This document shows positions 5,453 to 10,763 of a DNA stretch of 10,763 bases, piece by piece. The position numbers and the translations under genes were made by a program. Within the stretch, counting starts at the first letter, position 1, and each line of letters opens with the position of its first letter. Under the pieces are notes generated by a model, which worked only from the letters and a program-made list of their open reading frames with translations, was not told the DNA's origin and did no database searches. The stretch is taken from the NCBI GenBank assembly GCA_035378955.1, contig DAOSUS010000088.1:1-10763 (forward strand). Direction: 5' to 3'. The DNA comes from Candidatus Hydrogenedens sp. (lineage in GTDB: Bacteria; Hydrogenedentota; Hydrogenedentia; Hydrogenedentales; Hydrogenedentaceae).

Positions 5453-6433
5453 ATGAAGAAATCTAAGAAAGGTTTCACTCTAATCGAGCTGTTGGTCGTC
5501 ATTGCTATTATCGGAATTCTTGCTGCTATTTTATTGCCTGCATTAGCAAGGGCTCGTGAAGCAGCAAGAAGGTCAAGCTGCCAGAACAATTTAAAGCAAT
5601 GGGGATTGGTATTCAAAATGTATTGTGGTGAAGCAAAAGGCGAAAGATTCCCAAGAATTCTTGTAAGGGAAGGCTCACAACCTATATATAGAGACTGTGA
5701 TGTTGCCAATCCTACATACACTACTTTTACAAGGTCTGTATTCCTTGCTATGGGTCCTGATTTAACAACTTTGTATCCTGAATACCTAACGGACCCTGCG
5801 ATAATCTTCTGTCCATCCGATGCACAAAGTAATATAAAAGATGTTACCAACGATGCTACAGGTGAGAATACAGCGGGTTGGTTATGCACTAATGAACATT
5901 ATGGTGCGGCTGCAATAGATGAAAGTTATATATATATCGGTTGGGTTTTAGACCGAGCCAAAACTACAGACAACCCTATGACATTACCAGCAGTTCCTCC
6001 ACTAATTAATGAACCTGTAACAGGACCAGGACAATTTGTTGAACTTGCTTTAAATACACTTGTCCCTGTTTTTGCTAACCCATCACAATGGCCCAATCTC
6101 GTTGATAAAGATGTACCAGTATCAGCAGGTAATGGTAATGGAGGTGGCAATACTGTATACCGATTAAGAGAAGGAATTGAAAGATTTTTAATTACGGATA
6201 TTAATAATTCAGCATCCTCTGCCCAAGCACAGAGTTCTGTATGGATTATGCTCGACCATGTTTCAACCAAACCCGAAGGATTTAATCATATTCCCGGTGG
6301 CTCTAATGTGCTTTATATGGATGGACATGTAGAATTTATTCGTTATGTTGCAGAAGACCCATTAAATCCGACAGGAGCCGGAACTCCTCCTGTAAATGCA
6401 GGTATGGCTGAAATTATTGGTATGTTTATTTAG
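5453..6433 (+). CDS. Type IV prepilin-like (DUF1559-style) exported protein
   Basis: A 326-residue protein with a classic class III leader: M-K-K-S-K-K-G, then F-T-L-I-E-L-L-V-V-I. Prepilin peptidase would cut between Gly7 and Phe8, and Glu12 is the conserved Glu5 of the mature form. The hydrophobic helix runs to about residue 31, then A-R-E-A-A-R-R-S-S-C-Q-N-N-L-K-Q, as in DUF1559 / pseudopilin-like proteins. Near the C-terminus H279-x-P-G-G-S-N-V-L-x-x-D-G-H (Asp290, Gly291) is the family's H-x(n)-D-G signature. Such proteins are found in many copies in planctomycete-, Lentisphaera- and Hydrogenedentes-type genomes; their roles are mostly unknown. No pilus assembly gene lies nearby. The gene has its own promoter and terminator, so it is monocistronic and depends on assembly machinery encoded elsewhere. 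Confidence 0.88.
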   Translation: MKKSKKGFTLIELLVVIAIIGILAAILLPALARAREAARRSSCQNNLKQWGLVFKMYCGEAKGERFPRILVREGSQPIYRDCDVANPTYTTFTRSVFLAMGPDLTTLYPEYLTDPAIIFCPSDAQSNIKDVTNDATGENTAGWLCTNEHYGAAAIDESYIYIGWVLDRAKTTDNPMTLPAVPPLINEPVTGPGQFVELALNTLVPVFANPSQWPNLVDKDVPVSAGNGNGGGNTVYRLREGIERFLITDINNSASSAQAQSSVWIMLDHVSTKPEGFNHIPGGSNVLYMDGHVEFIRYVAEDPLNPTGAGTPPVNAGMAEIIGMFI

Positions 6434-6530
6434 TAACAATATTCATAATTCTACATTTATATTATTGTATATTGTAAAAACAACGAGTCTAAAAAAAGAC
6501 AGTAATCTTTTGTGATATTGTTATTGAAAT

Positions 6531-6566
6531 AAAAGTAGGGGCAATAAATTTTTCGCCCCTACTTTT
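6531..6566. terminator. Shared terminator between prepilin and peroxidase genes
   Basis: A perfect 12-bp stem (AAAAGTAGGGGC with GCCCCTACTTTT) around a 12-nt loop. On the plus strand the stem ends in a T-run (TTTTTC); on the minus strand in TTTTATTTC. It lies about 100 nt after the stops of both convergent genes, so it probably ends transcripts from either side. A small second hairpin (CTATCT / AGATAG) follows at 6568-6582. Confidence 0.8.
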
Positions 6567-6632
6567 TCTATCTATAAGATAGTGTCATTCTCACTTATAA
6601 CGGAATATTCATCAAAACTAAATAAGGGTTAT

Positions 6633-8015
6633 TTATTGAAGTAATTTTCCTTGATATTCACCCGTCAAAGATTTTAAGAACTTTGTGATTTTTTCTTCTT
6701 CTGTTTTGGGTATTTGTTTGCCTACTTGATACTTCAACATAATATTTACTACTTTTTGTAAATCGTCCGTAGAACCATCATGTAGATAGGGTTGGGTAAC
6801 TGCAATATTACGAAGTAAGGGGACTTTGAATTTATGTTTATCCTCTTCATTTTTTGTAACATTGTATCTCCCTAAATCGGCTTCTTTTATTTCTCCGCCA
6901 CGGTCTTTGAAATAATCGGCTTTTAAGCCCATTTTTTCATAAGATTGACCGCCCATGGCTTTGCCTACATGACAGGTAGCACATCTGTATTTCTTAAATA
7001 AAGCATATCCTTCCTTTTCCTCTGCGGTAAGAGCATCTGTCTTGCCTAATAAAAATTGGTCAAACCGTGAATTAGGAGTTATAAGGGTCTTTTCAAACTC
7101 CGCTATTGCATTCGTAAAATTCTCTTTATTGTATCCAGAGGGATATACTTCAAGGAAAGATTTTGTAAATTCTTCATCTTGATTTAATTTTGATGTTACC
7201 TCTTCCCAGTTGGAAGCCATTTCTTTAGGATTATTTACGGGACCATCTGCCTGCTCCTGCAAATCTTTGGCACGACCATCCCAGAATTGGACAAAGTTAA
7301 ACAAGGCATTATATACAGTGGGAGCATTTATTGGACCAATAGCACCTCCCACACCTTCAGAAAATTTCTTGCGGTCAACCCCTCCGGTTCCTAAATCATG
7401 ACAACCCGCACAAGCAAGACTATTATCCTTGGATAATCTTTTATCATGATATAGTTTATTCCCTAACGCTACTTTTTTCTCGTCCACATTTACTTTTTGT
7501 GGTAAAGGTTGAACAACTTCTTCTTTTAAATTTTCAGGAATACCCTCAGTAGCATAGTGCTTGGCTCGTGTAGATTTTACCCATGTTAAAATTAAATTTT
7601 GTTCTTCTTTTGACAGCATACTATCCCAATGTAAAGCGATGTATCGCAAGGGTGGCATTTCATTCATCAATGTTGTATGTTCAATTTTTGCTAAGGCAAC
7701 TTCTGTAGGTGGTTTATTCTCACCCGGGAATAATTCTTTTACCATATTCATATAAAACAAACCCAATTTAATATCTGCTTCTATTATTCCTCTGGCTATG
7801 GGAAAGTTAGCATAGAAAGGAAGTTTGTATTCTTTGGTATGACAGTTCACACATTTTTTTTCTAATATAGGTAATACTTTTGCAAAAGACGGGTCATCTA
7901 CTTTTTGTTTTGTAATAGCAGTACCAACAGGAGGACCTACAATAAGATTTACTATAGGAAATGCCAACGCTAAAAGAATACCAAGAACGATTACTGTGAT
8001 TACATATTTTTTCAT
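6633..8015 (-). CDS. Membrane-anchored triheme cytochrome c peroxidase
   Basis: About 460 residues from the ATG at 8015. An uncleaved-looking N-terminal membrane helix (about 3-27) is followed by three CXXCH heme sites: C-V-N-C-H (55-59), C-A-G-C-H (202-206) and C-A-T-C-H (345-349). The first lies in an extra N-terminal domain like the heme-binding domain found before some peroxidases (L-E-K-K-C-V-N-C-H, then L-P-F-Y and E-M-P-P). The other two are the di-heme CcpA/MauG core, with F-W-D-G-R-A, G-P-V-N-N-P-K-E-M and P-Y-L-H-D-G-S. The layout and length match triheme quinol-linked peroxidases such as E. coli YhjA. It should reduce hydrogen peroxide in the periplasm, drawing electrons through the extra heme, perhaps straight from the quinol pool. 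Loss of specificity toward MauG-type oxidation is not excluded. No cytochrome maturation genes are in the window. It has its own promoter and is divergent from the methyltransferase gene. Confidence 0.88.
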   Translation of the reverse strand: MKKYVITVIVLGILLALAFPIVNLIVGPPVGTAITKQKVDDPSFAKVLPILEKKCVNCHTKEYKLPFYANFPIARGIIEADIKLGLFYMNMVKELFPGENKPPTEVALAKIEHTTLMNEMPPLRYIALHWDSMLSKEEQNLILTWVKSTRAKHYATEGIPENLKEEVVQPLPQKVNVDEKKVALGNKLYHDKRLSKDNSLACAGCHDLGTGGVDRKKFSEGVGGAIGPINAPTVYNALFNFVQFWDGRAKDLQEQADGPVNNPKEMASNWEEVTSKLNQDEEFTKSFLEVYPSGYNKENFTNAIAEFEKTLITPNSRFDQFLLGKTDALTAEEKEGYALFKKYRCATCHVGKAMGGQSYEKMGLKADYFKDRGGEIKEADLGRYNVTKNEEDKHKFKVPLLRNIAVTQPYLHDGSTDDLQKVVNIMLKYQVGKQIPKTEEEKITKFLKSLTGEYQGKLLQ

Positions 8016-8022
8016 GCACACA

Positions 8023-8028
8023 CTCCTT
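8023..8028 (-). promoter_or_regulatory. Ribosome binding site of the peroxidase gene
   Basis: AAGGAG on the minus strand, 7 nt before the ATG at 8015. The in-frame GTG at 8021 lies only 1 nt from this site, too near, so the ATG two codons later is preferred. Confidence 0.8.
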
Positions 8029-8071
8029 ATTTTAATTATTATAAACTTTCCCCAACCTAATCCCTATAATT

Positions 8072-8100
8072 AGTATAATATATCCATTATATTTTTTCAA
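8072..8100 (-). promoter_or_regulatory. Promoter of the peroxidase gene
   Basis: TTGAAA (8100-8095), a 17-bp spacer and TATACT (8077-8072), each five of six consensus bases. The leader would be about 50 nt. No clear peroxide- or oxygen-responsive operator is seen. Confidence 0.65.
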
Positions 8101-8133
8101 CTACCATGTAATATAAAACTAAAATAAAAAAAC

Positions 8134-9048
8134 ATGTTAAGAGAAACCAACAAAAATATAAAAGGCAACAATTCTTATCATTTAATAGATTCTGGTGACC
8201 GACTTAAGTTAGAACAAGTAGGTCCTTACAAAATTATTCGTCCTGCACCTGAAGCATGTTATCCTAAAACTCTCCCGGATTTATGGGAAAAAGAAATAGA
8301 TGCTATATATGTTCGTTCCGATGAAGGTGAAGGGCATTGGGAATATCAGAACCTCATACCTCAACAATTTCCTATCTCTATACAAGATTTTAATATTTAT
8401 GCAAAGATAACCAGTTTTGGGCATATTGGTTTTTTCCCCGAACATCTTAATTTATGGAATCTTTTATTAAATCTCCAAATAAAAAATGTAGATGCCGTTC
8501 ATGTTTTAAATCTTTTTGCATATACAGGTCTTTCCACAGTTGCATGTGTCAAAAAAGGCTTTCAGGTATGTCATGTGGATTCCTCAAAAGGAATGGTTGA
8601 ATTAGCGAAGATGAATATGAAACTGAACAATCTAAATGAGAACTCCGTGAGATGGATGGTAGAAGATGTAAAAAAATTTGTTAGTAGAGAAATTAAAAGG
8701 GGAAAAACTTATAACGGATTTATCCTTGACCCTCCATCTTTTGGAAGAGGACCTAAAAATGAAGTTTGGAAATTGGGACAGTACATATCTGGTTTATTAG
8801 ATGATTTAATGATGCTTTGTAAGGGTTCCCCTTTATTTATTTTTCTGACATGTTATTCTTCTGATTTTACACCTATGATTCTTGAAAGAATATTAAGGAC
8901 ATATATAAAAAAAGATGGGATTTTTTTATCAGGCGAATTGACTATAAAAGAAGTTTCAGGACATCTCTTTTCATCAGGAGGAGCCTGTTGTGTTTATATC
9001 CAAAAAGAAGCTCTTCCCGAAAATGTCCTGATTTTTCAACATTACTAA
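8134..9048 (+). CDS. RlmI-like class I SAM-dependent methyltransferase
   Basis: A 304-residue methyltransferase resembling the catalytic part of RlmI-type enzymes (COG1092 style), which methylate C5 of cytosine in 23S rRNA. The N-terminal part has L-I-D-S-G-D-R-x-K-L-E-Q-V-G-P-Y and R-P-A-P-E-A, seen in shorter relatives that lack the PUA domain. Motif I is L-N-L-F-A-Y-T-G-L-S-T (125-135), the acidic strand end is H-V-D-S (147-150), motif II-III includes V-E-D-V (176-179), and motif IV is D-P-P-S-F-G-R-G (199-206). The rRNA target is inferred from the family. There is no Shine-Dalgarno before the ATG, only A-rich sequence; the start is the first in-frame ATG and a later start would cut conserved residues. 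No clear promoter of its own is seen in the 118-bp divergent spacer. Confidence 0.82.
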   Translation: MLRETNKNIKGNNSYHLIDSGDRLKLEQVGPYKIIRPAPEACYPKTLPDLWEKEIDAIYVRSDEGEGHWEYQNLIPQQFPISIQDFNIYAKITSFGHIGFFPEHLNLWNLLLNLQIKNVDAVHVLNLFAYTGLSTVACVKKGFQVCHVDSSKGMVELAKMNMKLNNLNENSVRWMVEDVKKFVSREIKRGKTYNGFILDPPSFGRGPKNEVWKLGQYISGLLDDLMMLCKGSPLFIFLTCYSSDFTPMILERILRTYIKKDGIFLSGELTIKEVSGHLFSSGGACCVYIQKEALPENVLIFQHY

Positions 9049-9055
9049 TAAAAGA

Positions 9056-9083
9056 GGGAGATAAGAATAAAATCTTATCTCCC
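9056..9083. terminator. Hairpin terminator between methyltransferase and EF-hand protein genes
   Basis: A perfect 11-bp stem (GGGAGATAAGA with TCTTATCTCCC) around a 6-nt loop, between two convergent genes. The minus-strand side is followed by TCTTTTATT, so it best ends the EF-hand protein transcript; the plus side has no close T-run, making it a weaker terminator for the methyltransferase gene. Confidence 0.7.
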
Positions 9084-9106
9084 AATCTATGCATTATTTT
9101 AGTGTT

Positions 9107-10763
9107 TTAGTTCAGAAGTGGAGCGAAACCATCCTCTGTTCCTTCTTGGAGGATATATCCTTTACCAGGTGCATTATAGAGTTGGATTTGCCGTAATAAT
9201 TCGGACAAATTAAACTTCCAATCTTGAATTTGATAGTCTCCAGAATGAGGCGCACAATTCCTATGCTTACCATCTCCGAGGCCATAACCATCTTCAGAAG
9301 TATCATCACAACCATATCCACCATAATTAAACATCTGGATTACTCTTAACATTTCAGAAAGAGATATTGCCCAATCGCGATTAGAATCAGCGGAATGTGC
9401 TCTTTCAGGTGGCCAGCCTTTTATCAGTGGGGTTTCAACTATGGGAGATGTGAGTTCCTCACTATTGACCGTTCTATAAAGGACATAGCCACTGATAACA
9501 ACTTGTCCATCTGCATCACTTGGAACGGATACCGTATACACAACCTTAATCGGGAATGGTGGAATATCCATCCATGCAAATTCTAATGTTCCTGTTGCAC
9601 CATTAGAAGGAACAACAACCGCGTTACTTGATTCCACAACAGATTGTAATACCCACCCTGTCGGGAGTGTTTCTTTCAAGCCTAATGCAGAGACATTTAA
9701 ACGAATAGGATTTCTAATAGTCAAAACAACTGTCAAGGTTTGTCCAGGCCAATATCTGTGATTTCCTGAAACTGCTCGTTCTAAAATCAAAGATGTGGGT
9801 GGCTCATTACCACCGGGTCCAGGACCTTCTCCACCTGTTTCATTCGATTGTGCTTGACATTTTCCAACAATGGCTTGTAATTCTTCCAGAGTAATCACAC
9901 CATCGTTATTAAGGTCAAGCATACTCACAATACGAGAGAGCCATGTTTGGTCTATAGGCATCATATAAACAGATGCAATAGCCGTGATTATTTCATTTAT
10001 ATCTATCACACCATCTCCGTTCTGGTCTATCGTATTGAACATCTGAATTGCATAAGGTGCCAGAGAACAGGGATTCCAGAGGTCTGGGAATATTATAATT
10101 TCTCCCTCAAGAGAAGGTTCGCCTTCAGGAGGCTCTTCGGCACAAGTGCTCGATACGGCTTTAATTTCATCTTTTATTACAGATCCATCGCCATTGAGGT
10201 CAAACTTCTTGAACACTTCAGATATTATAGAAATATCTACCGGCAACGGAACTGTCATAATTACAGGACCTGTAAGTTCATCCATTGTGATATGGCCATC
10301 TTTATTCTTGTCAATCAAATCGAAATATTCAAGAGCAAAGGGCGCAATTTTACATGGGTCAGTTGGAATTTCAAACTCACCTTCAATAGGTATAGGAGGT
10401 TCCCCTTCAATAGGAGAAATTTCCGGACATTCATCCAAAATGGCTTTAAGTTCATCTTTGATAATTTTTCCATCTGCATTCAAATCAAAGATGGCAAAAA
10501 CCTTCCCTACAATACTTGGATCAATAGGTAATGGATATATTGTAACCACAGGAGTAGATAATAATTCTTCTATTGTGATAGCACCATCAGAATTTACATC
10601 AAGAATATCAAAATATTTAAGAGCAAGAGCACCTAATTCACATGTGTTCCAATTTATAGGAGGAAGTTCGCCTTCCCACGGAGGTAATTCACCTTCCCAT
10701 GGAGGTAATTCACCTTCCCATGGAGGAAGTTCACCTTCCCATGGAGGAAGTTCACCTTCCCAT
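9107..10763 (-). CDS. Large secreted EF-hand repeat protein with dockerin-like C-terminus (5' part outside the window)
   Basis: The frame is open to the right edge, so the visible 551 residues are the C-terminal part; the GTG at 10549 is internal. Numbering from the edge, residues 1-35 are five W-E-G-E-L-P-P heptads. Residues 41-302 hold three repeats, each with two canonical EF-hand loops (D-x-N-x-D-G-x-[IV]-x-x-x-E) starting at 55/93, 151/188 and 246/283. Each repeat is bracketed by cysteines 70-71 residues apart (41/112, 137/207, 232/302), and the first two are followed by E-G-E/P-I linkers. After a Gly-Pro linker, a beta-rich domain (about 320-445) resembles secreted DUF11-like domains (R-Y-W-P-G-Q-T-L-T-V, L-P-T-G-W). 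The end has two copies of a dockerin-like motif, D-W-x-x-x-L-S-E-[ML]-L-R-x-I-Q (463-476 and 514-527), and E-D-G-F-A-P. This tail style is common on secreted proteins of Hydrogenedentes-type genomes. It is probably a calcium-binding surface or matrix protein; its N-terminal catalytic or binding part, if any, is not visible. Confidence 0.82.
   Translation of the reverse strand, partial: WEGELPPWEGELPPWEGELPPWEGELPPWEGELPPINWNTCELGALALKYFDILDVNSDGAITIEELLSTPVVTIYPLPIDPSIVGKVFAIFDLNADGKIIKDELKAILDECPEISPIEGEPPIPIEGEFEIPTDPCKIAPFALEYFDLIDKNKDGHITMDELTGPVIMTVPLPVDISIISEVFKKFDLNGDGSVIKDEIKAVSSTCAEEPPEGEPSLEGEIIIFPDLWNPCSLAPYAIQMFNTIDQNGDGVIDINEIITAIASVYMMPIDQTWLSRIVSMLDLNNDGVITLEELQAIVGKCQAQSNETGGEGPGPGGNEPPTSLILERAVSGNHRYWPGQTLTVVLTIRNPIRLNVSALGLKETLPTGWVLQSVVESSNAVVVPSNGATGTLEFAWMDIPPFPIKVVYTVSVPSDADGQVVISGYVLYRTVNSEELTSPIVETPLIKGWPPERAHSADSNRDWAISLSEMLRVIQMFNYGGYGCDDTSEDGYGLGDGKHRNCAPHSGDYQIQDWKFNLSELLRQIQLYNAPGKGYILQEGTEDGFAPLLN
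9857..10642 (-). repeat. Three-copy coding repeat of Cys-bracketed EF-hand pairs
   Basis: Three units begin at Cys codons at 10642, 10354 and 10069, a period of 96 and 95 codons. Within each, the loop-to-loop distance is 37-38 residues; between units it is 58. Shared words include A-x-x-Y-F-D, the hydrophobic P-L-P-x-D / M-P-I-D link and F-D-L-N-x-D-G. The third unit is more diverged (F-N-T-I-D, L-D-L-N-N-D-G). Confidence 0.85.
10658..10762 (-). repeat. 21-bp tandem repeat encoding W-E-G-E-L-P-P, at least five copies
   Basis: Five contiguous 21-bp units on the minus strand, differing only at a few third positions (CCA/CCG for Pro, CTT/TTA for Leu, GGT/GGC for Gly). The array is cut by the right edge, so the true copy number is unknown. 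Near-identity between units suggests recent slippage or recombination, and a length that may vary between strains. Confidence 0.9.

Noticed and set aside
5425..6270. Open frames on the minus strand opposite the prepilin-like gene (5425-5889 and 5926-6270)
   Set aside because: The plus-strand gene has a clear prepilin leader, promoter, ribosome site and terminator; the antisense frames have none of these.
8016..8021. GTG at 8021 as the start of the peroxidase gene
   Set aside because: It is only 1 nt from the AAGGAG site; the ATG at 8015 is at the proper distance of 7 nt.
9947..10531. A long open frame on the plus strand opposite the EF-hand protein
   Set aside because: It is a by-product of the repeat composition on the other strand: no ribosome site and no recognisable domain.
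10547..10549. GTG at 10549 as the start of the EF-hand protein
   Set aside because: The reading frame continues upstream without a stop through another EF-hand and the heptad repeats to the window edge, so this GTG codes an internal valine.
10658..10762. The 21-bp tandem units as a CRISPR array
   Set aside because: Units are contiguous without spacers and stay in frame as W-E-G-E-L-P-P, so this is a protein-coding repeat.
1..10763. tRNA, rRNA, riboswitch, insertion sequence, toxin-antitoxin or defence system
   Set aside because: No cloverleaf, known riboswitch core, transposase, terminal inverted repeats or defence-type gene was recognised on either strand.

Overview
The window is an AT-rich bacterial chromosome segment, densely coded on both strands. 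Three things suggest a member of the PVC-like or Hydrogenedentes-type lineages: a DUF1559-style prepilin, secreted proteins built from 'EGE' linkers, EF-hands and a duplicated dockerin-like tail, and an SGNH/Ig surface protein with a C-terminal anchor. The lineage is inferred from protein style only; no marker gene is present. A Rex-controlled NuoE/HndB cluster points to an anaerobic or facultative redox metabolism with hydrogenase-type electron transfer.

Left part (1-1820, minus strand): an operon reads from right to left as rex, a NuoE-type [2Fe-2S] subunit, an HndB-type thioredoxin-like ferredoxin, and the first codons of a further gene that leaves the window. Its promoter has perfect -35 (TTGACA) and -10 (TATAAT) boxes 17 bp apart. 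A Rex-type operator starts directly after the -10 box, a second lies next to the rex start codon, and a perfect 9-bp-arm palindrome sits between them.

Middle (1911-6582): an exported SGNH hydrolase-like surface protein (plus strand, own promoter and strong terminator) converges with a PflX-like radical SAM gene (minus strand). The latter is divergent from a monocistronic type IV prepilin-like gene (plus strand), which ends at a hairpin shared with the next convergent gene.

Right part (6633-10763): a membrane-anchored triheme cytochrome c peroxidase (minus strand) is divergent from an RlmI-like SAM methyltransferase (plus strand). The methyltransferase converges on a large secreted repeat protein (minus strand) that runs off the right edge. 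That protein has WEGELPP heptad repeats, three Cys-bracketed EF-hand pairs, a beta-sandwich-like domain and a duplicated dockerin-like C-terminus.

Apart from the left operon, the genes look like separate transcription units. No RNA gene, CRISPR array, insertion sequence or defence system was found. The most notable signals are the layered rex control region and the modular EF-hand surface protein.
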